From UBA11612 sp965228575 (GTDB lineage: Bacteria > Pseudomonadota > Alphaproteobacteria > Rhodospirillales > Rhodospirillaceae), in assembly GCA_965228575.1 (NCBI GenBank), contig CBDDHW010000061.1, positions 59,353 to 123,352 of the forward strand: a DNA stretch of 64,000 nt. Reading direction: 5' to 3'. A program made the translations under genes and the position numbers. The notes below the pieces were generated by a model, which was given only the letters and a program-made list of their open reading frames with translations, made no database searches and was not told the origin of the DNA. Shown piece by piece: positions 24,987 through 32,410 of the stretch (position 1 is its first letter; each line of letters begins with the position of its first letter).

Positions 24987-25949
24987 TCAATGGGAATGTT
25001 CGGTGGCAGACTTGCCGAGTTCTGCCTTTAGCAGAAAGCTATTTGCGGCCGCGTAGGTTTCTCCGGCAGTTATGCCTCCAACAATTTCGATCCAATTTCC
25101 GTCACTTTCCCCGACTGTGACCTCTCGCACTTCAAACGCATCGCCTTCACGGACAAAGACGACGTTCTGACCATCAATCATTTGTATGGCCTCAGTTGCG
25201 ACAGCGACGGGTACTTCATGTTGATCGACCGCGATATCGCCGCGCACGGTCATTCCCGGCGTCCATAGTCCCTCCAAATTTTCTAGAAGTGCCCTAGCGA
25301 TCACTGATTGACTTGTTTCGTCGGCTACGGGCAGCACTGAATTAATTGTGGTTTGTGAAGTGCTGCGATCATCTAGGTCTTTGACAGCAACGTTCTGTCC
25401 AGCTCGAGCTTTCCCAAGATCGTTTGGGAAGACATGGAATTCGGCCCACACCCGCGAGGTGCCCACAATCTCGACCACTGGTTCGTTGTCAGCTGCACTG
25501 CCGAGATTGCCATTGATCCGCACTACGGTGCCGTTCACGCTTGATTTCAGTGCATAGCGCTGCAAACTTTCGTTGCTCTCAACAACCGCGAGAGTATCTC
25601 CGACTTGCACAACATCTCCCATCGAAACACGCAATTCTGTGATCGTGCCGGGGAAGCGTGCGCCGATCCGGGCAATGCTGCGCGGATCGAGAGCGATCCG
25701 GCCAATCACCGGCACTATCTCGGAAATCGTGGCGGTTCCGGCCGCAAGGAGTCGGATACCGGCCCGTTGCACCGTGGCATCGTCCATCTCCACATGGCGT
25801 TCCTCGTCTTGGTGTTCATCGGCACTGGCGTGTTCGTCGCCGTGGGCATCTTCAGTGCCACTATGCTCAGATTCAGGCATAAGAATGAAAGCGCCGCCGA
25901 TAACAACGACAACTGTGATAATTACGATGGCGATAAAATGGCGGTTCAT
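24987..25949 (-). CDS. czcB: CzcB-type periplasmic adaptor with His-rich N-terminus
   Basis: The 320-residue membrane-fusion protein has an N-terminal anchor helix. A His/Asp/Glu-rich stretch follows (residues ~28-55, including DAHGDEHASADEHQDEERH) that likely binds divalent metal. The adaptor body comes next: RFPGTITELRVSMGDVVQVG (lipoyl half motif) and later barrel segments, ending in TEHSH. The helical hairpin is very short, as in some czcB homologues, and the total length is below the usual ~380-400. GGAG precedes ATG 25949. It overlaps the czcC stop by 4 bases, so czcC-B-A are coupled. Confidence 0.88.
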   Translation of the reverse strand: MNRHFIAIVIITVVVVIGGAFILMPESEHSGTEDAHGDEHASADEHQDEERHVEMDDATVQRAGIRLLAAGTATISEIVPVIGRIALDPRSIARIGARFPGTITELRVSMGDVVQVGDTLAVVESNESLQRYALKSSVNGTVVRINGNLGSAADNEPVVEIVGTSRVWAEFHVFPNDLGKARAGQNVAVKDLDDRSTSQTTINSVLPVADETSQSVIARALLENLEGLWTPGMTVRGDIAVDQHEVPVAVATEAIQMIDGQNVVFVREGDAFEVREVTVGESDGNWIEIVGGITAGETYAAANSFLLKAELGKSATEHSH

Positions 25950-27247
25950 GGTTGGTCTCCGATGCTTTGACCGGTTAAGCGTTCGATTTCGAGGAACAGT
26001 TGGTGATAGGCCGCTGCGTTTGAAGTGACCTGCTGACGCACGTCGAGCAACCTTTGCTGCGCGGTAGTCAAATCGAGAAACGAAAACCGCCCTGATCTAA
26101 ATCCTGCTTCCGTTTGTTTTACGGCCTGTTCAGCTAATGGCAGGGCGGTTTCGCGCAGGAGCTTAAAGTTCTCTTCCGCTGTCTGAAGTCGCTGATGCAA
26201 CTGAAAGAGTGTCGCCGACAACTCAGCCCGAGCAGCGGCCACCTCATAGGGAAGCTGGTTCAACTGAGCCCGAGCTTCGCGTTCAAACGGCTTGCTGCGG
26301 CTAGAGGTTCCAAGTGGAATTGACAAAGATAAAAGAAATGATTGTCCGCGAGCGCTTTGATCACGGCGTATTCCGGCGCCAACCGAAAGGTCTGGAGCGC
26401 TCTCGGCTTCAGCCATCCGAAGTTGCGCTTCATAAACGCGTTGCTGAGAGGCAAACCTTAAGATATCCGGATTATCATCGAGATCTTTTATCAGACTTTG
26501 AAATGGCTCCGAGCGTGGCAATTCGTAAAAGGCGGCCGCTACCTTCGCGGTGTATCCGGGTTCACCGCCCCAGGTCGCCGCCAACAGAGTCAGTGCACCA
26601 TTTAAATCGGCTCGTCGATTTGCTTCGTCGACCTTAGCTTGTGCTAGAACGACTTGAGCGTTGCTGTGTTCCACTTCCGAGCTTGCGCCTTGCTGAGCGC
26701 GGTCAGCTACCGTTCTGGCAAAACGCTGCGCTAGCTCGCGATTTTCCTCTGCTGCTGTGAGCATGCGTTGGGCTTCTGCCGCGCGGATGAATTTTTGAGC
26801 AGCATCAGCAATAACGTCTAGGCGCTCAGCGTATTGCTCTACCATGAGCAAGCCGCGGGCCCGGTCGGCGGCTGATATTCGATGCGCACGTTTGCCGCCC
26901 AGCTCGATAGCTGTACTCAGTTTTAACGTCCCTTCCAGGGCATCGAAGGTAGGCATACCACCAGAACCAAGAACGTTCTCGACCTCAGCTTCGAGTTCAA
27001 AAGCTGGCCGTTGTGCTGCCTGATCTTGGCGCGCATTCGCTCCAATAAGTGCAAAGGGTTGCGCTAAGAGTCTTGGGTTAGTGTCTTGAACGCGACGAAT
27101 AACGTCTATCAACGAAACGGATTCGAAATCGGTATTTATGCCGTTGTCGGTTGCTATTGCGTTGATAGGGAGTAGACAAACCACACTTACTATTGCGACC
27201 GCCATAGTTTGAGTGGTCTTCCGCCACCATCTTCCTGTTAATTCCAA
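25946..27247 (-). CDS. czcC: CzcC-type outer-membrane efflux protein
   Basis: The 433-residue TolC-family protein has a signal region ending near NAIATD and two OEP repeats. The second carries EAGFRSGRFSFLDLTTAQQRLLD, a close match to the CzcC closing motif, shown here only in part as GFRSGRFSFLDLTTAQQRL. The TTG start at 27247 is supported by a perfect GGAGG seven bases upstream; ATG 27205 has none. It forms the outer-membrane channel for CzcBA. Upstream, after a gap of 132 bases, lies a small secreted His-rich gene in the same direction. Confidence 0.87.
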   Translation of the reverse strand: MELTGRWWRKTTQTMAVAIVSVVCLLPINAIATDNGINTDFESVSLIDVIRRVQDTNPRLLAQPFALIGANARQDQAAQRPAFELEAEVENVLGSGGMPTFDALEGTLKLSTAIELGGKRAHRISAADRARGLLMVEQYAERLDVIADAAQKFIRAAEAQRMLTAAEENRELAQRFARTVADRAQQGASSEVEHSNAQVVLAQAKVDEANRRADLNGALTLLAATWGGEPGYTAKVAAAFYELPRSEPFQSLIKDLDDNPDILRFASQQRVYEAQLRMAEAESAPDLSVGAGIRRDQSARGQSFLLSLSIPLGTSSRSKPFEREARAQLNQLPYEVAAARAELSATLFQLHQRLQTAEENFKLLRETALPLAEQAVKQTEAGFRSGRFSFLDLTTAQQRLLDVRQQVTSNAAAYHQLFLEIERLTGQSIGDQP

Positions 27248-27379
27248 TTGAAATCCTCCGAATCAATCGTGTCCGCACACGCACACCACACCTAAAGGCG
27301 GATGCGCTAAATCGATCACGAATTGAACGATTGCCGCGTTGTTAGACGGCTACTTCAGGCGGCATTCAAGCCGCGACAG

Positions 27380-27739
27380 CTAGGTGTTGATCCGGGGGGG
27401 ACGTCGCGGCGGACTGACGTCGCGGCCCGACACTGTCGATGTGCTGAAGTGAGGATTTGCCAATATGACAGGCAATAAGAAAGAGGAATCGGTGTTAAAG
27501 ATCGCCATTGTTGCTGTGTGAACGCAACTCATGTGTATGTCGCAGTGATTCGAGTCCTGCTGGTCGCTGGTATGATTATGTGTCAAATCCTCAGCACCGA
27601 CTTGATGCCATATATGGTCGGCGTGTGCATGCGAGCTGTCACCATCATCAAGGATGCTCGTTAAAGGCGGCGCCACGAGCAAGACGGCAACGAGAATTAT
27701 GAGGAGTTTTTGAATCATCAAGAATAAGGGTAAGGGCAT
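27380..27739 (-). CDS. Small secreted His-rich protein upstream of czcCBA
   Basis: About 119 residues: a hydrophobic signal helix (LLIILVAVLLVAPPL) is followed by a His/Asp-rich region (SSHAHADHIWH, LTHNHTSDQQDSNHCDIHMS). The proline/arginine tail SGRDVSPPRRPPRINT resembles the end of CopL/DUF2946-like proteins. It probably binds zinc or related ions in the periplasm. The architecture parallels the gene at 13073 ahead of cusCBA. No ribosome-binding site is obvious; ATG 27739, ATG 27718 and GTG 27763 are all possible. It ends 26 bases from... the 3' side of the MerR gene promoter region lies further on at 27790, which is transcribed in the same direction. Confidence 0.5.
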   Translation of the reverse strand: MPLPLFLMIQKLLIILVAVLLVAPPLTSILDDGDSSHAHADHIWHQVGAEDLTHNHTSDQQDSNHCDIHMSCVHTATMAIFNTDSSFLLPVILANPHFSTSTVSGRDVSPPRRPPRINT

Positions 27740-27789
27740 CACGGAACCATTGCAAGTGGTCACGTTGCGAAGAAAATGCGTTTCTTTGG

Positions 27790-28218
27790 CTATGTAGCGT
27801 TGTCTCCCGCGAGCGCATGAATTATCTGACAGTCAGATATCTTGCCATGGCTACACTCGCTTATCATCCTCTTGAGTTCTTTTTCCAATGTTCGAAGGTG
27901 GTGAATCTTTTGACGCACTTCTTGAAGATGGACTGTGGCGATGCCATCGACGATTGCGCAGTCATCTTCCTGCTTGTCGGCTAGCCTCAATAGCTGTCGC
28001 ACGGTATCCAATGAGAATCCCAAATCTCGACTCCGGCGCACGAACAATAAGCGGCTCAGATGCCCAGCCGCATATTTCCGCTGTCCACCTTCGCTGCGGG
28101 CGGGATGCGGAAGAATACCGATTTGCTCGTAATAGCGGATAGTTTGAACCTTGCAGTCGGCACGGTTAGCCAGTTCGCCAATGGAAAATCGAGGTATTTC
28201 CTTAATATTTTGGTTCAT
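27790..28218 (-). CDS. MerR-family heavy-metal regulator (ZntR/CadR/PbrR-like)
   Basis: The 142-residue regulator has the N-terminal winged helix (FSIGELANRADCKVQTIRYY, then GILPHPARSEGGQRKY) and a dimerisation helix. The metal-site cysteines C87, C122 and C130 are spaced as in MerR/ZntR-type sensors of Zn, Cd, Pb or Hg. These proteins twist a long-spacer promoter on metal binding and activate transcription. ATG 28218 has AAGGG upstream. It is divergent from a cation-diffusion-facilitator gene, and the shared region contains a 19-bp-spacer promoter with a dyad. Exact metal cannot be read; Zn/Cd/Pb is suggested by the efflux partner. Confidence 0.85.
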   Translation of the reverse strand: MNQNIKEIPRFSIGELANRADCKVQTIRYYEQIGILPHPARSEGGQRKYAAGHLSRLLFVRRSRDLGFSLDTVRQLLRLADKQEDDCAIVDGIATVHLQEVRQKIHHLRTLEKELKRMISECSHGKISDCQIIHALAGDNAT

Positions 28219-28227
28219 TTTTTACCC

Positions 28228-28258
28228 TTGAACCTCTAGTCGCTGTAGGTCTCAAGCT
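28228..28258 (+). promoter_or_regulatory. MerR-type promoter for the CDF gene
   Basis: TTGAAC (28228-28233), a 19-base spacer and a weak CAAGCT -10 element. The spacer region carries the dyad ACCTCTAG-TCG-CTGTAGGT. A 19-bp spacer with a central dyad is the classic target of MerR-family activators, and the cognate regulator is divergent. Confidence 0.7.
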
Positions 28259-28314
28259 AAGGACATTGAGCAGAATTTCAATGGGCTTGCCCACAGAACC
28301 GATTGGATAAGTTT

Positions 28315-28938
28315 ATGGCTAGCTGCCACGAAACCACACATGTACTCGAGAGCGATGGCCGGTACCGGCGCGTACTGTGGTTCGCCCTAATCGTAAACGC
28401 CGGGATGTTTGCTGTAGAGGTTATGGCGGGCCTTGCTGCGCAATCTGTCTCGCTTCAAGCGGACGCGCTGGACTTCTTTGGCGATGCCGCCAACTACGGT
28501 ATAAGCTTGTTTGTGTTGGGAATGGCGCTGCGCTGGAGGAGTGCTGCTGCGCTATTGAAAGGCATCATGATGGGCCTTTTTGGCCTTTGGGTCGTAGGAA
28601 ACTCCGTCGCAAATGTATTCATTGGGAGTGTGCCCGAATCATTCACAATGGGTGGAATAGGACTCCTTGCACTCGTGGCAAACGTTTCCGTTGCTTGGCT
28701 TCTGTATTCGTTTCGAGAGGGCGACAGCAATATGCGTTCCGTATGGCTTTGCAGCCGAAATGATGCCATTGGCAACATCGCTGTAGTATTCGCTGCAATT
28801 GGAGTTTTCGGAACGGGAACAGCATGGCCGGATATTGCAGTAGCATCAATTATGGCGGGGTTGGCACTTATCGCGTCATATCAAGTGATACGCCAAGCGA
28901 TGAAAGAACTTAGCGCAGGTAATAGCATTACTGTTTGA
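28315..28938 (+). CDS. Cation diffusion facilitator-like metal transporter
   Basis: The 207-residue protein has about six membrane helices. The second contains SLQADALDFFGDAANYGIS, the acidic metal-binding motif of CDF exporters with Asp in place of the common His. Helix five contains SRNDAIGNIAVVFA, again with Asn replacing His of the usual HD pair. It lacks the long C-terminal cytosolic domain, so it is a short CDF of the type often controlled by MerR regulators. ATG 28315 is preferred over the TTG at 28303. Likely role: export of Zn/Cd/Pb-like divalent cations. The altered ligands make the substrate uncertain. Confidence 0.8.
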   Translation: MASCHETTHVLESDGRYRRVLWFALIVNAGMFAVEVMAGLAAQSVSLQADALDFFGDAANYGISLFVLGMALRWRSAAALLKGIMMGLFGLWVVGNSVANVFIGSVPESFTMGGIGLLALVANVSVAWLLYSFREGDSNMRSVWLCSRNDAIGNIAVVFAAIGVFGTGTAWPDIAVASIMAGLALIASYQVIRQAMKELSAGNSITV

Positions 28939-29205
28939 TCAGGCGCTGTTTCACCCTATGCGAGCAGCACCCGTTCACAATTGTGTGCTGCGACTTTCAC
29001 TTTTGCATGCTTGCTTATTTTAGTGGGCGCTCGCAACTAGGGTTTCAATGCGTTCGCACTTTATTGTCGTGCGACAACGACGAAATTCTATGAATTAAGG
29101 CACATAAGAGTCGGCATGCGGTGGGTGTCGAAAATGAGCAATAGATTTTTAGTTAAAGCCCCACTATGGAGTCCCACTTCTTAGCGCCTAAAAGGATACC
29201 AATCC

Positions 29206-29607
29206 TTAATTTTTGCGTTGCTTGCCCGACAATACTTCAATCACCGGGCAGTCTGGATCGTTGCCTCTACTACATTCGTCGGCAATTTTCCTCAAGGTTC
29301 GCTGCAAACGCTGCAAGTCTTTTATTTTTGATTGAACGGAGTGAATATGTTCGGCGGTTAGGTCATGCACCTGTTTGCACGTGAAGCTGCCATCAGCCAT
29401 GGAGAGCAAAGAACGTGTGTCTCCTATGGAAAATCCAAGTTCCCGACTGCGTTTGATGAACGAAAGCCTGTCTTTTAAAGTTCCGTCGTACACGCGGTGG
29501 CCACCTGCTGTTCGCGGAGGATTAGGCAGCATTCCCTCTTTCTCATAATAGCGGATAGTCTCAATGCTCACGCCTGTTTGGTCGCTGATTTGGCCAATAG
29601 TTGCCAT
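29206..29607 (-). CDS. merR: MerR-family regulator of the mer-like unit
   Basis: The 133-residue protein has the MerR winged helix (ATIGQISDQTGVSIETIRYY, GGHRVYD) and three conserved Cys, C77, C112 and C120. They are spaced 35 and 8, close to the C82/C117/C126 Hg(II) site of MerR. AAGGA lies ten bases before ATG 29607. It is divergent from merT, with a 19-bp-spacer promoter between them. Hg(II) is the likely inducer given the merT neighbour, but Cd/Pb/Zn sensing is possible because ZntR-like proteins share the Cys pattern. It ends about 270 bases from the convergent CDF gene. Confidence 0.8.
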   Translation of the reverse strand: MATIGQISDQTGVSIETIRYYEKEGMLPNPPRTAGGHRVYDGTLKDRLSFIKRSRELGFSIGDTRSLLSMADGSFTCKQVHDLTAEHIHSVQSKIKDLQRLQRTLRKIADECSRGNDPDCPVIEVLSGKQRKN

Positions 29608-29620
29608 TAATTAATTGTCC

Positions 29621-29651
29621 TTGAAGCTGTAGTTACTACAGGTTTTAAGAT
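29621..29651 (+). promoter_or_regulatory. MerR-type promoter of merT
   Basis: TTGAAG (29621-29626), 19-base spacer CTGTAGTTACTACAGGTTT with dyad CTGTAG/CTACAG, then TAAGAT (29646-29651). This is the textbook MerR promoter geometry. The merT ATG lies only seven bases after the -10 element, so the transcript may be leaderless. Confidence 0.8.
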
Positions 29652-29657
29652 ACACCC

Positions 29658-30026
29658 ATGACTAAGGAGACTGTCAAAGAATCTGTGACACCCATAGTAG
29701 CCAAGGATGCCCTGGCAAGCGGCGGCCTTATAAGCGGAGTGGCCGCTTTTATCGGTGCATCCTGTTGTGTATTACCGCTTATCTTGGTCAACATTGGGCT
29801 CGGTGGAGCCTGGATTGCAAACCTCGCATTTTTTGCTGTGGCCAAACCTTATTTTTTGACAGCAAGTGCCTTGTTCATTGCTTTAGCATTTGTTGTCGCG
29901 TACCGGGGCAACAGAAAACCATCAACTAAAACAATGGTTATTCTAGGCACAGCAACTGGCCTCACGGCCATCGCCTACGTAATGCCGTGGTATGAGGGCC
30001 GCGTCCTGCGGTTTTTATTCGGGTGA
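29658..30026 (+). CDS. merT: MerT-like mercuric ion transporter
   Basis: The 122-residue membrane protein has three helices. The first carries the vicinal pair C36-C37 in FIGASCCVLPLILV, the Hg(II)-accepting motif of MerT. The second cytosolic Cys pair of classic MerT is missing; no other Cys is present. MerT moves Hg(II) across the inner membrane, normally towards MerA. Here neither merP nor merA follows. No ribosome-binding site precedes the ATG, which lies at the predicted transcription start. The stop overlaps the GTG of the next gene (GTGA). Confidence 0.8.
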   Translation: MTKETVKESVTPIVAKDALASGGLISGVAAFIGASCCVLPLILVNIGLGGAWIANLAFFAVAKPYFLTASALFIALAFVVAYRGNRKPSTKTMVILGTATGLTAIAYVMPWYEGRVLRFLFG

Positions 30027-30238
30027 ACGCGGCCGACATCATTCTTGAATCTAAATTGACCTGCCCAAGTTGCGGTCATGCGGAAATTGAGACCATGCCG
30101 ACGGACGCATGTCAGTTTTTTTATGACTGTAAGGGGTGCGGGACGTTGTTACGTCCCAAGGAAGGTGATTGCTGCGTATATTGTTCTTTTGGCACGATCA
30201 AGTGTCCGCCCATTCAAGTGGGAGCTTGTGACTGCTAG
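30023..30238 (+). CDS. GDCCVxC domain-containing putative heavy-metal-binding protein
   Basis: The 71-residue protein has an N-terminal zinc-ribbon-like set (CPSC at C14-C17, C30, CKGC at C36-C39). The conserved EGDCCVYCSFG motif follows (C50, C51, C54), then CPP and a C-terminal CDC. This family is known as GDCCVxC (seleno)proteins and often sits in mer clusters; here all positions are Cys, none Sec. The GTG start overlaps the merT stop. It likely accepts mercury or another thiophilic metal from MerT, but the biochemical role is not established. Confidence 0.75.
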   Translation: MNAADIILESKLTCPSCGHAEIETMPTDACQFFYDCKGCGTLLRPKEGDCCVYCSFGTIKCPPIQVGACDC

Positions 30239-30360
30239 TCCACCTGTTTCGCTGCATCGATGATGAAAGTGCATTCTTTGGATCGCGAGTGGAGTTCCCA
30301 GGGAGATTCGAGCCTTTGATGCAGCAGTGAGAGTGCAGAATGGGCGCTTCAGATGTCAGT

Positions 30361-30388
30361 AACCGGTATTACGAATAGCCGGTTTTTT
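30361..30388 (+). terminator. Intrinsic terminator downstream of the mer-like unit
   Basis: AACCGGTATT pairs with AATAGCCGGTT (one mismatch) around a short loop and is followed by a run of T. It lies 120 bases after the GDCCVxC gene and just before the first copy of the structured repeat. Confidence 0.65.
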
Positions 30389-30407
30389 GGGCCCTGAATT
30401 GTGCTTA

Positions 30408-30457
30408 TTTTCAACGGGCCTTTGTTCGACAAAGGTTGATGCGGGTCCCCGCAACCA
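30408..30457 (+). repeat. Structured interspersed repeat, copy 1
   Basis: The copy contains CCTTTGT-TCG-ACAAAGG (stem-loop 1) followed by TGCGGG-TC-CCCGCA (stem-loop 2) and ends in ACCA. It is nearly identical to copy 2 (31800-31849) and related to copy 3 (52097-52140). A strong intrinsic terminator follows after 18 bases. It does not code for protein and has no insertion-sequence features. Candidate small RNA or 3'-end element. Confidence 0.7.
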
Positions 30458-30475
30458 ACTTAGTTGCTTTGCAAG

Positions 30476-30507
30476 CCCGGCACTGGAAACAGTGCCGGGT
30501 CTTTTTT
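30476..30507 (+). terminator. Strong intrinsic terminator after repeat copy 1
   Basis: CCCGGCACTG (30476-30485), loop GAAA, CAGTGCCGGG (30490-30499), then TCTTTTTT. A ten-base-pair perfect GC-rich stem with a GNRA-type loop and T tract, reading rightward. Confidence 0.85.
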
Positions 30508-30702
30508 GGGCATTGCCACAACGTTCAAGAATGCCGGTGGATTTCATCGCGTCGACGATATTGTATATTTTTTCGACCTTTATCATCCAAAATTAAAATA
30601 TTATCCTCGCGCACCTATTCGAAAAAAATATATCTCTAAAGCCTGTCAGACAGATCAGTGTCGGTAGGCGGTTTTCATACGGTGGATCTTGGGGGGCTAT
30701 CA

Positions 30703-31698
30703 ATGACCAATACACGCTTTTGTCGCGTTGCAAAATTTCTTGGACTCGTAACCTTGGTCGCGAGTGCCATTCAAATTCTTTCCGCCGGTCCGGCGCCGGC
30801 CGCGGAACAATCGGCTACGCCGGCACCGACTCAAGACCGTTTTGTACCCGCTCGGATGAATAGCCTCATCACCAAGCTGCAGAATGGTGAGGTTATTGTT
30901 GTAGGTTCAGTGAGTAACGGGTCGAAAGAGCTCGCGCCGCGCGACTGGGATGCCGTTTGGTTTGAAATGGAACACTCGGGGCTGGATTTTCCCCTACTTG
31001 ATCTTTCGCTCCAATATCAGATGGATCCTCGGCGAATTCTCGAAAAGGGAAACCTTGCGCCTGACGTGGTGCCCCTTACGCGCATACCCGTGAACGGTCA
31101 TGAATCTCCAGACTGGTTAGTTAAGCTAGCTCTCGACGCCGGCGTTTTCGGAGTCATTTTCCCTCACACCGGGTCGGTTGAAGAAGCGCAGCGCATGATA
31201 CGGGCCACCGCTTATCCACCCACAAAAGATAGTCCCAATGTTGCCCCGGAGCTGACTGGCGTTCGCGGCCTTAGTCCTTCGGGCGCCATGCGCCGGTGGG
31301 GAATTACCAGCATCGAGCAATATAGCAAGCTTGCCGGAGTGTGGCCCATGGACCCGCAGGGCAACATCATGGTCATCATTATTATCGAAGACGTAAAGGG
31401 AGCGAAAAACTTACCGCAAATCCTCAAACAAGTTCCCGTTAGCGCCGTATTGCTAGGTGAGGTGGACTTGTCGGCAAGCATGGGGCTGGCCGGCCAGCGT
31501 TTTCATCCCGAAGTCGTTGCGACGATGGATGAGCTCGCCGCTATTTGTAGGGAGCATGAGGTTGCATTTGGAGGATTGGTGACACCCGACAACGTGGCCG
31601 AACGCGTACGGGCCGGTTGGCAAATTCTGGTCACGCGCGATCCTAAGACGATCGAGCTCGGGCGTGCGGCCTCAGCAGAAATGCGCAACAAGAATTGA
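30703..31698 (+). CDS. Exported HpcH/HpaI aldolase-family protein
   Basis: The 331-residue protein starts at ATG 30703 with GGGGGG eight bases upstream. It opens with a signal peptide (FLGLVTLVASAIQILSAGPAPAAE), unusual for this normally cytosolic family. The body has the family motifs WDAVWFEMEHSGLDF (E88, E90-H91 region), VKLALDAGVFGVIFPHTGS, IIIIEDVKGAKNLPQIL with a metal-ligand Glu, and LLGEVDLSASMGL. HpcH/HpaI enzymes cleave 2-keto-3-deoxy diacids by metal-dependent retro-aldol reaction. Periplasmic or secreted activity would imply a different, extracellular substrate. A longer start at GTG 30658 has no ribosome-binding site. Flanked on both sides by repeat copies. Confidence 0.75.
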   Translation: MTNTRFCRVAKFLGLVTLVASAIQILSAGPAPAAEQSATPAPTQDRFVPARMNSLITKLQNGEVIVVGSVSNGSKELAPRDWDAVWFEMEHSGLDFPLLDLSLQYQMDPRRILEKGNLAPDVVPLTRIPVNGHESPDWLVKLALDAGVFGVIFPHTGSVEEAQRMIRATAYPPTKDSPNVAPELTGVRGLSPSGAMRRWGITSIEQYSKLAGVWPMDPQGNIMVIIIIEDVKGAKNLPQILKQVPVSAVLLGEVDLSASMGLAGQRFHPEVVATMDELAAICREHEVAFGGLVTPDNVAERVRAGWQILVTRDPKTIELGRAASAEMRNKN

Positions 31699-31799
31699 GA
31701 AATAGTAAAATCCAGCGAAGCTTCAGAGCGGGACGTCCCATCCAAGAAACCTCATCTTTATTGACATAAGGGATGTGCTCGGCTTGAGGTCCGGACCTG

Positions 31800-31849
31800 T
31801 TTTCAATGGCCTTTTGTTCGACAAAGGTTGACGCGGGCCCCCGCAACCA
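31800..31849 (+). repeat. Structured interspersed repeat, copy 2
   Basis: Same layout as copy 1: TTTTGT-TCG-ACAAAGG stem-loop, then GCGGG-CC-CCCGC stem-loop and ACCA. Differences from copy 1 lie mostly in loops or paired positions that keep the stem (GATGCGGGTC becomes GACGCGGGCC), hinting at selection on RNA structure. A terminator-like hairpin follows directly. Confidence 0.7.
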
Positions 31850-31853
31850 TTCG

Positions 31854-31890
31854 AAAACCGCTGATTTCAAATCGAAGTCAGCGGTTTTTC
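31854..31890 (+). terminator. Intrinsic terminator after repeat copy 2
   Basis: AAACCGCTGA pairs with TCAGCGGTTT across a 13-base loop and runs into TTTTTCTTTT. Reading rightward; it also ends any read-through from the exported aldolase-family gene. Confidence 0.8.
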
Positions 31891-31912
31891 TTTTCTCTTC
31901 GCATGAGCGGGA

Positions 31913-31941
31913 ATGTCATCAAAGTGTCACAATAACGTCGC
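31913..31941 (+). promoter_or_regulatory. Pho box (PhoB-binding direct repeats)
   Basis: ATGTCAT (31913), GTGTCAC (31924) and ACGTCGC (31935) are 7-mers in exact 11-base register with AT-rich 4-base spacers, matching the Pho box layout CTGTCAT-N4-CTGTCAT. It lies 35 bases before the start of the next gene. Confidence 0.75.
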
Positions 31942-31975
31942 TAGGCTGTAACGAGCGGCACTTAAAAACATTCCC

Positions 31976-32410
31976 ATGTTATTGCATACCTTCAGAAAAA
32001 CCTCCTGCGCGACATTGGGTGGCCTTTTTATGTTCGCCGCTTTGGGTGCTCAACCGGCGGTGAGCGCAATTGGCCCGTCGGTTACTTCGGCGCCAGATCC
32101 TGTGTCGGCGTCTGAACTAGCCTCAGTCGTGCCAAATGGTGTGGTCGTGAATGTAGAGCGTTTGCTTCAGGCGCGGTGGGCATCGATTGAGTCGGCTGCG
32201 GGTCAGGAAACTGAGGCGTCCGTACCTTCGATCACCAGCAAGATGTCGGCTTTAAGAGACTTGCGTCGCTTTATGCATACGACCGTCGGCGGGCTTATGG
32301 CCGCAAGTGAATCCGCTGGAGGGCATGGAGAGTTGAAAGATCAACTTTCTGACGTCCTCTCCCGCTGGACTCTTAAAATCGGCAACGCCATGGACGCGCT
32401 TGACCGGTAA
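31976..32410 (+). CDS. Small exported hypothetical protein, Pho-regulated
   Basis: I do not recognise a family. The 144-residue product has a signal peptide (hydrophobic from about residue 11, cleavage near AVSA). A soluble, mostly helical mature part follows, ending in LKDQLSDVLSRWTLKIGNAMDAL. There is no Cys in the mature part. No good ribosome-binding site precedes ATG 31976. A three-repeat Pho box 35 bases upstream implies expression under phosphate starvation. It sits between the exported aldolase-family gene and the phytase gene and may be a secreted or periplasmic phosphate-stress protein. Confidence 0.6.
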   Translation: MLLHTFRKTSCATLGGLFMFAALGAQPAVSAIGPSVTSAPDPVSASELASVVPNGVVVNVERLLQARWASIESAAGQETEASVPSITSKMSALRDLRRFMHTTVGGLMAASESAGGHGELKDQLSDVLSRWTLKIGNAMDALDR

